This document shows positions 43,719-52,735 of a stretch of DNA of 64,000 nucleotides, piece after piece (positions within the stretch are counted from its first letter, which is position 1; each line of letters opens with the position of its first letter). The DNA is taken from assembly GCA_016703265.1 (NCBI GenBank), contig JADJCK010000003.1, positions 186,001 to 250,000 on the forward strand, written 5' to 3'. Both the position numbers and the translations under genes were made by a program. Origin of the DNA: a bacterium (GTDB lineage: Bacteria > Krumholzibacteriota > Krumholzibacteriia > LZORAL124-64-63). The notes below the pieces were generated by a model. It worked only from the letters and a program-made list of their open reading frames with translations. It was not told the origin of the DNA and searched no databases.

Positions 43719-44117
43719 TCAGCGGGCGGCCGCCATCCGCGCTGACAGCAGCACGAGGAGGCCCAGGCCGATGAAGGCCAGGAAATGCAGGTGCGGAAAG
43801 CGGTAGGCCGTGGCGGCCAGCCCGAAGATGACGTAGAACGTCCCCACCACGGCGCAGGTGGCTGCGCCTGCGGCAACGCCGCGCCGCAGTTCGCGGCGCG
43901 CCAGCAGCACGAGGACGCCGCAGGCGGCCATCGCGCCGCTGCCGAACAACCAGCCGACGGCCATCCCGCCCGCCAGGTCTCCCGGGACGCCAAGGCCCGC
44001 GAGTTCGCGCGCCAGCGGCGGCCAGCCCCCGAGGGCATGGGCCAGGCTCGAGGCGCACATCAGGACGCCGGCCGCAAGCAGGCCACGATCACCCCAGGTT
44101 CGCCTCCCAATTGCCAT
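43719..44117 (-). CDS. Small four-helix membrane protein, function unknown
   Basis: 132 aa, with about four hydrophobic segments: GLLAAGVLMCASSLAHALGG, MAVGWLFGSGAMAACGVLVL, GAATCAVVGTFYVIFGLAAT and LHFLAFIGLGLLVLLSARMA. No recognisable family signature. It lies between the Omp85-like gene upstream (37 bp away, same strand) and the methyltransferase downstream. A real membrane protein by hydrophobicity pattern. Confidence 0.7.
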   Translation of the reverse strand: MAIGRRTWGDRGLLAAGVLMCASSLAHALGGWPPLARELAGLGVPGDLAGGMAVGWLFGSGAMAACGVLVLLARRELRRGVAAGAATCAVVGTFYVIFGLAATAYRFPHLHFLAFIGLGLLVLLSARMAAAR

Positions 44118-44154
44118 CGAATCGACCTGCCCTTCCCGCCGGTGCCGGCGAGGC

Positions 44155-45846
44155 TCAGAACAGCCCGCCGGTCACTGCCGCGATCTGCGGCCCGCCCCCG
44201 TCCAGCGACCAGGCGATGTCCAGGCGCGCCGTCTCGACACTGGCCGAGCGCACCGGGCCGAAGCGCAGGCCGAAGCCCGCTTCGCGGCGCAGGTCGCCGG
44301 CCGAGCGCGCCTCGTCGGCCCACCACGCCGAGCCTGCGCCGCAGAAGGCTGCCAGGCCCAGGCGGAACACGCCGAACGGTTGCAGCCCCGTGGCCCGACC
44401 CAGTTCCAGGTTGCCGCGCACGAAGCGGTCGCCGGCCATGCCGTCGACGGCCAGCGTGCGCAGGCCGCGTTCGGCGCCGAGCAGGAACGGGCGCGCGCCG
44501 GTCAGGTTCTCGCCGGCCCCCGCCTCCACGAAGACCCGCGTCAGCCAGGGCGATGTATCGCGGCCGCTGCGTGTCATCCAGCCGGCCACGAGATTCCAGC
44601 GATGGTTGCGCACCGCAGCCGAGCCGAGGTCGCCCTCGGCCACGCCCAGTACCAGGCCGTAGCCCGGGCCCAGTTGCATCCAGCGCTGCAGCACGGTCTC
44701 GAAGCGCCACCGCTGGCGGCCGTCGGCGGTGTTCGAGCCCATGAAGCCGCCCGCCGGTCCCACCTTCAGGTCCACGTCCCAGCCCAGCTGTACATCTTCC
44801 AGGCCGCCGTACTGCAGCAGGTGATGCTCCTTCACCCAGCGTCGGCTCATGGTGCGCAGCCACAGGTACGGGAACACGGTCGTGCCCTGCTCGCGGGCAA
44901 AGGGCCGGCCGGGCTCCAGCAGCCAGTCGAGCGCCACGTCGCGGCCGTCGCTCAGGAAGCGCGACTCGTCGTCGAGGTTGAAGCGGCGCTCCTGCACGCG
45001 GGCGCCCACGCCCAGTCGCCAGATGCGGCCGCGCCCCTCGCCGCTGAGGCGATGCTGAGCCCCGAACTGGGTGCCGATGTCCTCGTAGGGGATCTCGGCG
45101 TAGAGGCTGGCCTCGCGCGCGGGATCGGCGCCGCCGGCCGGGCCGCCGTTGCTGAGGTAATAGCGGTTGCGCCAGCCGCTGCTCCAGGCGCGGCTCTCCA
45201 TGCCGACGGCGTCATCGAGCGCGTAGAACGGACGCGAGAGTTCGAGCTGGCGCAGGTGCCCCTCGCTGCGCTTCGCGTAGTCGAGTCCCAGCGTCAGGCC
45301 CGAGCCCGCCACGCGGCGCTGCCGGTACCACAGGTTCCAGTACTCGCTCGCGAGGTCGCGACCCAGGCCGGCGCCCGCCGTCACGCCGTAGCCCATGAAG
45401 TTCTTGTCGGCCATCTGCACGGTCCAGCGCGACTGGCCGCCGGCGTCCAGCGAGAAGGTGACGTCGGTCTCGAGTGTCCACGACTCGCGCGTCGCCACGC
45501 GCACGGCGACGCGGCCGTCGGCGGTGGTGTCGATCGGGGCCACCACCACCTCGGCGAGGATGCCCAGGGCGCGCAGATTGCGCTCGGTCTCGTCCAGCAG
45601 GTCGGCGCGGAACGGGTCGCCCTCGCGGAAGAGGAACTCGTGGCGCAGCACATGGGGCCGCGTGGTGGCGTGCAGGCGGTTCGACAGGCGCTTCAGGAAC
45701 CCGCCCATGCCTGTGGCCGAGTCGACCTCCGACCGGGCGAAGATGTTCTCGCGTTCCAGCACCACGTCCCCGACGACCAGGCGGGGCGGCATGGGCTCGG
45801 CCCCGGCCTTCGCGCCGGTTGCGCCCACCAACAGGGCGACTGTCAT
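44155..45846 (-). CDS. Omp85/BamA-type outer-membrane barrel protein with one POTRA
   Basis: 563 aa from ATG 45846, which gives a short leader (MTVALLVGATGAKAGAEP). The sequence in frame just before it (KHFVRLV) would improve the signal peptide, so a non-ATG start upstream is possible. One POTRA-like segment about 45-115 (LRHEFLFREGDPFRADLLDE, TERNLRALGILAEVVVAPID). The remaining ~430 residues are barrel strands (DKNFMGYGVTAGAGLGRDLA, YWNLWYRQRRVAGSGLTLGL, AWSLDGGGPQIAAVTGGLF). No clear RGF/RGY lid-loop motif. Substrate unknown. Divergent from hsp20. Confidence 0.78.
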   Translation of the reverse strand: MTVALLVGATGAKAGAEPMPPRLVVGDVVLERENIFARSEVDSATGMGGFLKRLSNRLHATTRPHVLRHEFLFREGDPFRADLLDETERNLRALGILAEVVVAPIDTTADGRVAVRVATRESWTLETDVTFSLDAGGQSRWTVQMADKNFMGYGVTAGAGLGRDLASEYWNLWYRQRRVAGSGLTLGLDYAKRSEGHLRQLELSRPFYALDDAVGMESRAWSSGWRNRYYLSNGGPAGGADPAREASLYAEIPYEDIGTQFGAQHRLSGEGRGRIWRLGVGARVQERRFNLDDESRFLSDGRDVALDWLLEPGRPFAREQGTTVFPYLWLRTMSRRWVKEHHLLQYGGLEDVQLGWDVDLKVGPAGGFMGSNTADGRQRWRFETVLQRWMQLGPGYGLVLGVAEGDLGSAAVRNHRWNLVAGWMTRSGRDTSPWLTRVFVEAGAGENLTGARPFLLGAERGLRTLAVDGMAGDRFVRGNLELGRATGLQPFGVFRLGLAAFCGAGSAWWADEARSAGDLRREAGFGLRFGPVRSASVETARLDIAWSLDGGGPQIAAVTGGLF

Positions 45847-46107
45847 GACAAGCCGGACAAAGTGTTTGTCATATATGCCAAATTGGCACGCTTTTCCTGA
45901 CAGCGGCGAGGCTTCGCAGCGCGCAGTCGGACGCCGACGGGGCGCGTCAAATCCGTCTAATTTGCTGAATGACAAGAAGTTCAAAGTATCACGCCACCAG
46001 GCCGCGAAGATTGGGCACGCGGGTTGATCATAGGCGGGCACACGAGTGATCCCCGCCGGCACGGAAGCCGGCACAACAGATAACACAGCTGCCCCGGGAG
46101 GAATACC

Positions 46108-46530
46108 ATGAACAACCTGCTGCCCGTGACCCGCATGCTCGACGCCCTGGCCTGCAACTTCGACGCCTGCAATCTGGACACCTCGAACCCCGCCGAGACC
46201 GGCGTGTGGCTGAGCCCGCGCGCGGACATCCTCGAGGGCGAGAAGGAATACCGCATCCTGATGGACCTGCCCGGCGTCGCGGCGAAGGACCTGGAGATCA
46301 GCCACGAGGGCCAGACCCTGACCGTCAAGGCGCAGCGCGGCTCCAGCCAGGAGGAAGGCTTCACGCTGCGCCGTCATGAGCGCCCGGGACCGGTCTCGTT
46401 CAGCCGCTCGTTCACCCTCGGCCAGACGGTCGATGCCGACGGCATCACCGCCGTATTCGCCGACGGCGTGCTGCGCCTGGCGCTGCCCAAGACGCAGCGC
46501 AGCCTGCCGCGCCGGATCGAAGTCCGCTAG
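46108..46530 (+). CDS. Small heat-shock protein, Hsp20/alpha-crystallin family
   Basis: 140 aa, ATP-independent holdase. ATG 46108 after GGGAGGAAT. Alpha-crystallin domain from ~33: PRADILEGEKEYRILMDLPG, VAAKDLEISHEGQTLTVKAQ, then FSRSFTLGQTVDADGITAVF and the family's A.F.DGVLRL pattern (FADGVLRLALPKT), ending with a short basic tail. Single gene; followed by a GC-rich hairpin. Confidence 0.95.
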   Translation: MNNLLPVTRMLDALACNFDACNLDTSNPAETGVWLSPRADILEGEKEYRILMDLPGVAAKDLEISHEGQTLTVKAQRGSSQEEGFTLRRHERPGPVSFSRSFTLGQTVDADGITAVFADGVLRLALPKTQRSLPRRIEVR

Positions 46531-46577
46531 GTACGAAGACCCCTGACCCACGGGCTGTGCCGTCGAGCCCGGAGCGA

Positions 46578-46611
46578 GCGCCCCGCCGGCATCCCCCCGC
46601 CGGCGGGGCGC
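46578..46611 (+). terminator. GC-rich hairpin after hsp20
   Basis: GCGCCCCGCCGGC pairs perfectly (13 bp) with GCCGGCGGGGCGC around a C-rich loop; only GTCATTT follows, so the T tract is poor. A 12-base tandem repeat (CATTTCGGGTGG twice, 46613-46636) lies directly after it. Confidence 0.5.
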
Positions 46612-46671
46612 GTCATTTCGGGTGGCATTTCGGGTGGACGGCGCCCCGCCGGGCAGGGCATACTGCCGCCC

Positions 46672-47586
46672 ATGAAACTCATCACGTACACCCAAGGCGC
46701 CGGGCCCCGCCCCGGCCTGGTCGTCGGCGAGAACCTGGTCCTGGACCTGCTGGCCGCCGACCCGTCGCTGCTCCCCAACTGGCACGGGCTGCTGCCGCGC
46801 CTGGACACGGTGCGCGCCATCTGCGACCGGCTGCTGCCGGCGGCGGCGAAGGCGGCCACGGTGCTGGCCGGCGGCGGCGAGGTGAGCCTGCCGTTCGTCG
46901 ACCTGCGGCGCTGTGCGCTGACGACACCGATCATCCTGCCCTCGAAGATCGTCGCCGTGGGCCTGAACTATAAGGACCACGCCGCCGAGCAGAACAAGCC
47001 GTTGCCGGAAAGGCCGCTGCTGTTCAGCAAGGCCAGCACCTGCCTGCAGGCGCCCGGCGGGCCGATCGAACTGCCCGAGGGACTCGAACAGGTCGATGCC
47101 GAGGCGGAGATCGCCTTCGTAATCTCGAAGCCGGGCCGCGCCATCGCGCGCGAACGCGCGCGCGAGCACATCGCCGGTTACATGTGCTTCAACGACATCA
47201 GCGATCGCGAGGCGCAGTACAGCGACAAGCAGTTCTTCCGCGGCAAGAGCCTGGACACCGGCGGGCCGTGCGGCCCCTGGCTCGTGACGCCCGACGAACT
47301 GCCCGACCTCGGGCTGGGCCTGCGCATCCGCTGCCTGTGGAACGACGTCGTGATGCAGGAGAGCAACACCAACCAGCTCATCTTCACGCCCGACTTCCTG
47401 GTCAGCTACATCAGCCGCCACATGACGCTGCTGCCCGGCGACATCATCACGACGGGCACACCCGGCGGCGTGGGCGTGTTCCGCGACCCGCCCGTGTTCC
47501 TGAAGCCGGGCGATCGCGTGACCGTGGAGATCGAGGGCCTTGGCACGCTCTCGAATCCCGTCCGGCGCTGGCGCGAACCCGCCTAA
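46672..47586 (+). CDS. Fumarylacetoacetate hydrolase (FAH) family protein
   Basis: 304 aa. FAH fold: PSKIVAVGLNYKDHAAEQNK, LFSKASTCLQAPGGPIELP, VDAEAEIAFVISKPGRAIA (acidic metal ligands), AGYMCFNDISDREAQ, FFRGKSLDTGGPCGPWLV and LLPGDIITTGTPGGVGVF. Members hydrolyse or decarboxylate acylpyruvates and related 2-oxo acids (fumarylpyruvate hydrolase, oxaloacetate decarboxylase and others). Nothing nearby fixes the substrate. Followed by a clear terminator. Confidence 0.93.
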   Translation: MKLITYTQGAGPRPGLVVGENLVLDLLAADPSLLPNWHGLLPRLDTVRAICDRLLPAAAKAATVLAGGGEVSLPFVDLRRCALTTPIILPSKIVAVGLNYKDHAAEQNKPLPERPLLFSKASTCLQAPGGPIELPEGLEQVDAEAEIAFVISKPGRAIARERAREHIAGYMCFNDISDREAQYSDKQFFRGKSLDTGGPCGPWLVTPDELPDLGLGLRIRCLWNDVVMQESNTNQLIFTPDFLVSYISRHMTLLPGDIITTGTPGGVGVFRDPPVFLKPGDRVTVEIEGLGTLSNPVRRWREPA

Positions 47587-47611
47587 GCGGGCCTGCAGCA
47601 CCGCAATCGAC

Positions 47612-47653
47612 GCCCGGGGCGGCCCTTGCAAGGTGCCCGCCCCGGGCCGTTTT
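47612..47653 (+). terminator. Rho-independent terminator after the FAH gene
   Basis: GCCCGGGGCGG pairs with CCGCCCCGGGC (11 bp) around a 14-base loop, followed by CGTTTTCC. Confidence 0.75.
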
Positions 47654-47844
47654 CCAGACTCCTTTGACTCTCCGGCGACGGCCTCCACGCTCCGCTAACT
47701 TCCTGCTAACAGAACCACTTCCCGCCGTGCCGGGAATCGTCCTGTCGCTCCCGCCAAGGGTGGAATGTTCCTTGCCGTTTCCTGTCCCGAAGCCCGTTCA
47801 TCGGGCACGTCGCAAGGTCGATCGCACCCGGAGAGCCACGCACC

Positions 47845-48408
47845 ATGGAACGACACCGTCAGCCCGGCGAACCGAGACCCACGGCGGCCAGCCTGAACTT
47901 TGCGGCCATGGGCACGCTGATGCAGAAGATGCCGACCTATACGCGTTACACCTCGCATGCCCATGCGGTGGCTGCCGAGCGCGTGTTCCGCCGCGCCATG
48001 GGTGCGCGCCTGAAGGAATGCGGCGACCGCCTGCTGGGCGTCGTCGAGAAGAAGGCGCAGATCATGAGCGGCGAGATGGAACAGACCATCGACGTGCTGG
48101 TCGATCGCATCGGCGAGATCTTCCGCAAGCTCGATCGCGAGGGCGTGGTCACGCTGGTCGGCGGTTCGGCGCGCACCATCGCCGAGATCGAGTTGATCGA
48201 CTCGAGGCTGGTGCTGCTGATCGAGGAATCGCTGGAACTGGTGAACAACCTCGGCACCGATGTGCCGGCCGCCGCCTGGTTCAAGACCGACGCGGCGCGG
48301 CTGGCCCGCGGCCTTGCCGAGTTCTCGAAGCTGACCGAGGAGCGCAACTACCTGCTGGGGCTGGGCTGGGAATCCGAGTTCAGGCCCAAGGCCAGGCACG
48401 TATCATGA
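47845..48408 (+). CDS. Uncharacterised helical protein (first of an overlapping pair)
   Basis: 187 aa, cytoplasmic by appearance. ATG 47845 preceded by GGAGAG. Strongly helical, heptad-like middle (ECGDRLLGVVEKKAQIMSGE, QTIDVLVDRIGEIFRKLDRE) and ELIDSRLVLLIEESLELVNN. Conserved-looking opening LMQKMPTYTRYTSHAHAVAA. No family recognised. The stop overlaps the next start (ATGA), so the two proteins are probably made in fixed proportion and may interact. Confidence 0.75.
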   Translation: MERHRQPGEPRPTAASLNFAAMGTLMQKMPTYTRYTSHAHAVAAERVFRRAMGARLKECGDRLLGVVEKKAQIMSGEMEQTIDVLVDRIGEIFRKLDREGVVTLVGGSARTIAEIELIDSRLVLLIEESLELVNNLGTDVPAAAWFKTDAARLARGLAEFSKLTEERNYLLGLGWESEFRPKARHVS

Positions 48409-49100
48409 GCAACGAGCACTTCGACGCCGCATTGCCCATCAACTGGTCGGTGGACGATACCGATGGTCCCATCCAGGGGCCGCTCGCGCTCGCCTTCCTG
48501 CTGGGACGGCGCCTGGCGCTGACCCTCGGCGAGAATCAGGTGGCGCTGCTGCTCGGCGACGGGCGCCTGCAGGCGGCATTCCCGGCCGGTGAACATGAAC
48601 TGGCGATCGGGCCGGGGGGCATCGACCCCGACTGGCGCCTGCTGTTCCTGGCGCCCGGCAAGGGCCTGGCCGTGCGCTGGACCGCCGCGGCGCCGCTGCG
48701 CTGCGGCAAGGACGCGGAACTGGCGCTCATCGGCCTGTGCCGACTCGCCATCGCCGATGCACGCGCCTTCCACGACACCTTCCTGGCCGGGGTCGAGACC
48801 GTCGATGCGACGTTCGTGCTGGTGCTGATCGACCGCCTGGTCCAGGCCACGGTCGCCGAACGCCTGGCGTCATCGGCCGGCGCCGACAACTGGACGCCCG
48901 CCTCGGTCCAGGCCCGCCTGACGAGCCTGGGCGCTTCCGACCTGGCCGACGAACTGGCCCCCTGTGGCCTGGTCTGCCGCCAGCTGGCACTCTACACGGC
49001 GCAGCCGCCGGTCGACCAGGAAAGGCGTGCGCTGGCCTCGCGCGTGTCGGGCGAGTCGGTCCCCATGTCTGGACATTCGGAGACATTGCGGCGACATTGA
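48405..49100 (+). CDS. Uncharacterised protein (second of an overlapping pair)
   Basis: 231 aa, starting at the ATG that overlaps the preceding stop. N-terminal half is beta-rich (LALTLGENQVALLLGDGRLQ, AAFPAGEHELAIGPGGIDPD, WRLLFLAPGKGLAVRWTAAA, AELALIGLCRLAIADA), which loosely recalls the start of SPFH/band-7-like proteins. The C-terminal half is helical (FLAGVETVDATFVLVLIDRL, VQATVAERLASSAGADNWT). Assignment to SPFH-like is tentative. It is followed after 58 bp by an Omp85-like gene. Confidence 0.72.
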   Translation: MSNEHFDAALPINWSVDDTDGPIQGPLALAFLLGRRLALTLGENQVALLLGDGRLQAAFPAGEHELAIGPGGIDPDWRLLFLAPGKGLAVRWTAAAPLRCGKDAELALIGLCRLAIADARAFHDTFLAGVETVDATFVLVLIDRLVQATVAERLASSAGADNWTPASVQARLTSLGASDLADELAPCGLVCRQLALYTAQPPVDQERRALASRVSGESVPMSGHSETLRRH

Positions 49101-49158
49101 CCTTCGGCAGCGCCTCGAGGCCCCCGATGGTCCGCGTAACCGGGATGTGTCCACGCCC

Positions 49159-50451
49159 ATGTCGACTTCCGCATTCAGGCTCCTGCTCACCCGCCTGTTG
49201 TTGACGCTTGCCGTGGCCGTGCCCGCGGCCGCCCACGCGCGCGTCGGCGAGAAGGGCCCCATCAGCCGCATCGAATTCAAGGGCAACGAGCGAACGCAGG
49301 AGATCATGCTGCGCCGCGTGATGAACCTGGCCGAGGGCGACACGCTGGACGCCGATCGCATGGACGCCGCCTGGGATGCGTTGGAGGACTGCGGCTGGTT
49401 CAGTTACGTGGACCTGGCCTCCGAGCCGGACGACAACGGCGGCATGGTTCTCAGCGTGCTGGTCGAAGAGGACATGACCACCTATTACGGTCCGCTGCTG
49501 CGTCACAGTCGCCGCCACAAGTACCTGCTGGGCGGCTGGCTCGAGGAGCGCAACCTGCGGGGCAGCGGCCAGACGCTGCGCTTCGAACTCTCGGCCTGGC
49601 GGCTGCAGATGGCGGGCGCCGAGTGGCGCGTGCCCTGGCTGGCCGGCGTCCGCGGCCTGACCGGCACCGTGGGCCTGCGCGGCGAGCAGGCGGACTTCGT
49701 GTACCGCCCCACCCGCTACCGCAAGTGGGACGCCTCGCTCGGCGCGCGCTGGAATTTCCGCGGCCCGCTGTTCGTGCAGACCGATGTGCGACACGGCCGC
49801 TTCAGCCAGCGCGACAACTACGACTGGACGCCGCCCTCGCGCGGCGGCGCCGTCATCGCCGCGCTGGTGGAGCACCCGGCCGGCAACCAGGACCACTGGC
49901 GCCTGGCCGGCGGCGTGGGCCTGGACTCGCGCGACAACCCCTTCTATCCGCTGAGCGGTGCCCAGGTGCTCGTGGAAGCTGCCCGCTGGTACGGCGACGG
50001 CTTCGCCGACTACGACGAGTACACCGGCGATGCGCGCGCCTTCATCCCCCTGCCTGCCGGCAAGCACCTGCTGGCGCTGCGCGGCTGGGGCCGGCGCGTG
50101 AGCGGTCCCACCCAGCTCGACAACGTGATCTTCCTGGGCGGCCCCGAGACCATCCGCGGCGCCGGGTTCGGTTCGCTGGAAGGCGAGGAAGGCTGGCTGC
50201 TGACGGCCGAGTACCGGCTGCCGCTGGTGCTGGTGCCGATCGCGCCGGGCGGGGAATCGGTGGGCCTGGGCCTGCATGCGTTCGTCGACGGCGGCCAGGC
50301 CTGGTACGACGGCGCCGATCCCGGCAATCCGGTCGTGACGTGGGGCGCGGGCACGCACCTGAGCCTGGATACGTGGCAGCTGCGGTTCGAGGCGGCGCGG
50401 GACGAGGCCGGCGACTGGCACTTCGAATTCGCGGACCGGTTCGCCTTCTAG
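49159..50451 (+). CDS. Omp85-family outer-membrane protein with single POTRA
   Basis: 430 aa. Signal peptide LLLTRLLLTLAVAVPAAAHA. POTRA about 32-102: ISRIEFKGNERTQEIMLRRV, MNLAEGDTLDADRMDAAWDA, FSYVDLASEPDDNGGMVLSV. Barrel ~115-430 with the Omp85 lid-loop region FLGGPETIRGAGF (IRG in place of the usual RGF/Y core) and a terminal FADRFAF. One POTRA is fewer than the five of BamA; this size resembles small TamA/FhaC-like or patatin-associated translocases. ATG 49159 chosen; GTG 49147 is an alternative. Confidence 0.85.
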   Translation: MSTSAFRLLLTRLLLTLAVAVPAAAHARVGEKGPISRIEFKGNERTQEIMLRRVMNLAEGDTLDADRMDAAWDALEDCGWFSYVDLASEPDDNGGMVLSVLVEEDMTTYYGPLLRHSRRHKYLLGGWLEERNLRGSGQTLRFELSAWRLQMAGAEWRVPWLAGVRGLTGTVGLRGEQADFVYRPTRYRKWDASLGARWNFRGPLFVQTDVRHGRFSQRDNYDWTPPSRGGAVIAALVEHPAGNQDHWRLAGGVGLDSRDNPFYPLSGAQVLVEAARWYGDGFADYDEYTGDARAFIPLPAGKHLLALRGWGRRVSGPTQLDNVIFLGGPETIRGAGFGSLEGEEGWLLTAEYRLPLVLVPIAPGGESVGLGLHAFVDGGQAWYDGADPGNPVVTWGAGTHLSLDTWQLRFEAARDEAGDWHFEFADRFAF

Positions 50452-50479
50452 TTTTCGCGACAGCCCGCGCGCGGGTGCC

Positions 50480-51277
50480 TCAAGCGTCGCTGTTGCCGTG
50501 ACGCGGCGGCCCGAACGGCGACGGCCGCCGCGCCAGGAACGCCGCCTGCGCCGCGACAAAGTCCTCCGAATGCCGCGCGGCATGGCGCAGCTCGGCGATC
50601 TCGGCCAGGGCCGGCGCCGGCAGCATCTCCGTTTCCTCCAGCAGGTGCAGCACACGGCGCGTACCGCGCAAGGCCTGCGGCCCCCCGCGCGAGATGCTCG
50701 TCATCAGTCCGCGCGTCTCGTCCTCCAGTTCGTCCGCCGCCGCCACCCGGCAGTAGAATCCGGCCGCCTGCGCGCGCGCGGCGCTGATCGCCTCGCCGGT
50801 CAGCAGCATCTCACGCGCCAGTGCGGGCCCGAACGCACGCAGCAGTCGCCGCAGGCCGGTGTGGCTGTAGACCAGGCCCAGGCGCACCGGCGGCAGGCCG
50901 ATGCGGGCGTGATCGGCGGCCAGGCGCAGGTCGGCGCAGGCCAGCAGTTCGACGGCGCCGCCGTACGCATCGCCCCCGACCATCGCCACCACCGGCGACG
51001 GGTATGCCACCAGGCGCGCCATCACCTGCTCGAACGGGTGCGCCGAACGGACCTCGGGGTCGGGATCGAAGATCTCGGCGGGGATGTCGGCGATGTCGTA
51101 CCCGGTGGAGAAGTGGCGCCCGCGCGCGCGCAGCAGCAGCAGCGGCGCGCCGTTGGCGGCCAGGGTGTCCAACGCATCGCGCAGCGCCGCAAGCAGCGCC
51201 GGGTCGAGCACGTTGCGTGGCGGACGATCGAGGCAGAGCTCGGTCCAGGGACCGGTATCGCGGATCTCGACGGACAT
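50480..51277 (-). CDS. Enoyl-CoA hydratase/isomerase (crotonase) family protein
   Basis: 265 aa. Crotonase fold: ELCLDRPPRNVLDPALLAAL, LLLRARGRHFSTGYDIADI (first oxyanion-hole segment), PSPVVAMVGGDAYGGAVELL (second, G-G pair), ADLRLAADHARIGLPPVRLG, GLRRLLRAFGPALAREMLLT. Usual hydratase Glu positions are not clearly present (VRLGLVYSHTG), so the reaction on the CoA ester is uncertain. It lies downstream of the electron-transfer operon on the same strand, 57 bp after its last gene, and could be a read-through neighbour. Confidence 0.88.
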   Translation of the reverse strand: MSVEIRDTGPWTELCLDRPPRNVLDPALLAALRDALDTLAANGAPLLLLRARGRHFSTGYDIADIPAEIFDPDPEVRSAHPFEQVMARLVAYPSPVVAMVGGDAYGGAVELLACADLRLAADHARIGLPPVRLGLVYSHTGLRRLLRAFGPALAREMLLTGEAISAARAQAAGFYCRVAAADELEDETRGLMTSISRGGPQALRGTRRVLHLLEETEMLPAPALAEIAELRHAARHSEDFVAAQAAFLARRPSPFGPPRHGNSDA

Positions 51278-51334
51278 GGCGGGGCCTTTCGCGTGACGGG
51301 CACGGCCGTCAGGATAACGGAAAAGGCGCCGCGA

Positions 51335-52720
51335 TCAAGCGACCGGAGGGCCCCCGACCACCGTGAACGCGGGATGCATCCCGCCGGCCCTGGCCACGTC
51401 CAGCCGCTCGGTGTCGTTCTGGTCGCCGCCGAAGGCGACGCCGATGTCGCGCAGGAGCCCGAACGGCGGTACGCCGCCGGCCAGGATGAAGACCTCGTCG
51501 TTGGGCAGGACAATGGGCCCGGAAGGCCCGTCCAGCACGACACGATCGGCCTGGATCGTCTTCACGTTGGTGTCGCCGCGGAAGTCGACGCGTCCGGCCG
51601 CGACCAGCTCCCCGAAGCGTTCGGCGTTGCGCTGTTTGATGCGCATCAGCTCGGGCTTGCGGTAGGAAAGGGTGACCGTGCAGCCGTCCTGGTGCGCCAG
51701 GCCCATGGCCGCTTCCACCGCGGAATCGCCGCCGCCCACCACCAGCACGCGCCTGCCCTTGTAGGCCTCGGCGTCGATGAGCTTGTAGGCCACCTTGGGC
51801 AGGTCCTCGCCCGGCACGTTCAGCCGCCGCGGCGAGCCGCGACGCCCCAGCGCCAGCAGCACGTGCCGCGCCCGCCAGTTCCCGGCGGTGGTCTCGACGG
51901 TAAAGTCGCCACGCTTGCCCTTCACGCCGGTCACGCGCGGGCCGATGCGGATGTCCAGCCCGTAGTCCTTGTGAAGCTGCTCCCAGATCTCGAGCAGGTC
52001 CTCCTTGAGGTATTCGTGCTTCGGCAGCCGGCCCAGGCGCGGGATCACCACCGGCTGCACCATCACCAGCTTGCGGCGCGGGTACTGCAGGATCGTGCCG
52101 CCGGCGCCCTGCTGGTCGAGGATGACGCAGGTCAGCCCGCGCTCCGCGGCGACCAGACCGGCGCTCATGCCCGCCGGACCGGCGCCGACGATGACCACGT
52201 CGACAATCTCAGACGGACCCTCGAGCCGCGGGCCGCGCGCGGCGGCGATCGCGTCCATGACGGCCTGCCCCTGCGAGACCGCGTTGTTGATGAGTGCGTA
52301 GCCGCTCAGCTCGCCGGCGATCCAGATGCCGGGCACCGTGGTCTCGCCCTGGGGCGTCAGCACGGGAATGTCGTCCCGCTTGGTGATGTCGCCGAGACCG
52401 ATCCTGATGGCGCCGACAGGGCAGGCTTCCGCGCACTTGCCGTGGCCGATGCAGCGGGCGCCGTTGATCACGATGGCGCGGCCCATGACGATCCCCAGCA
52501 CATCGTGCTCGGGGCAGGCCGCGACGCAGGTGCCGCAACCGATGCAGGCGGCGGCGTCGATGAGCGGATACTGGCCCACCGGTCGGTCCATGCCGAGGTC
52601 CTGGTTCTGCTTCAGGCGCTCGGAATCGCTGGTGCGGCGTTTCCGGAACTGTCGCAGGTAGAACCAGACACTCAGCCCGCCAAGGCCGAACATCGTCATC
52701 CAGATGAGGACCGCTTCCAC
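51335..52720 (-). CDS. Membrane-anchored 2x[4Fe-4S]/FAD-NAD(P) oxidoreductase of the multihaem operon
   Basis: 461 aa. One N-terminal helix (MEAVLIWMTMFGLGGLSVWF) then basic residues, putting the rest in the cytoplasm. Ferredoxin domain: CIGCGTCVAACP (Cys59, 62, 65, 69) and CIGHGKCAEACP (Cys90, His93, Cys96, Cys100), so the second site has His in place of the second Cys. Then a thioredoxin-reductase-like flavoprotein: VVIVGAGPAGMSAGLVAAE (FAD), VLVVGGGDSAVEAAMGLAH (NAD(P)H), FILAGGVPPFGLL; the redox CxxC of thioredoxin reductase is absent. By position (16 bp after the barrel gene) it probably links NAD(P)H with the membrane cytochromes. Direction of electron flow is inferred, not shown. Confidence 0.9.
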   Translation of the reverse strand: MEAVLIWMTMFGLGGLSVWFYLRQFRKRRTSDSERLKQNQDLGMDRPVGQYPLIDAAACIGCGTCVAACPEHDVLGIVMGRAIVINGARCIGHGKCAEACPVGAIRIGLGDITKRDDIPVLTPQGETTVPGIWIAGELSGYALINNAVSQGQAVMDAIAAARGPRLEGPSEIVDVVIVGAGPAGMSAGLVAAERGLTCVILDQQGAGGTILQYPRRKLVMVQPVVIPRLGRLPKHEYLKEDLLEIWEQLHKDYGLDIRIGPRVTGVKGKRGDFTVETTAGNWRARHVLLALGRRGSPRRLNVPGEDLPKVAYKLIDAEAYKGRRVLVVGGGDSAVEAAMGLAHQDGCTVTLSYRKPELMRIKQRNAERFGELVAAGRVDFRGDTNVKTIQADRVVLDGPSGPIVLPNDEVFILAGGVPPFGLLRDIGVAFGGDQNDTERLDVARAGGMHPAFTVVGGPPVA

Positions 52721-52735
52721 GTCAACCCTTCCGCC

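Noticed and set aside
45847..47688. Upstream extension of the Omp85-like frame to 47688
   Set aside because: It runs antisense through hsp20 and the FAH gene; only the part from 45846 down has signal peptide, POTRA and barrel.
47184..48404. Plus-strand frame upstream of 48405 as an extended gene to 49100
   Set aside because: That part overlaps the FAH and 47845 genes in another frame; the ATGA overlap at 48405 is the natural start.
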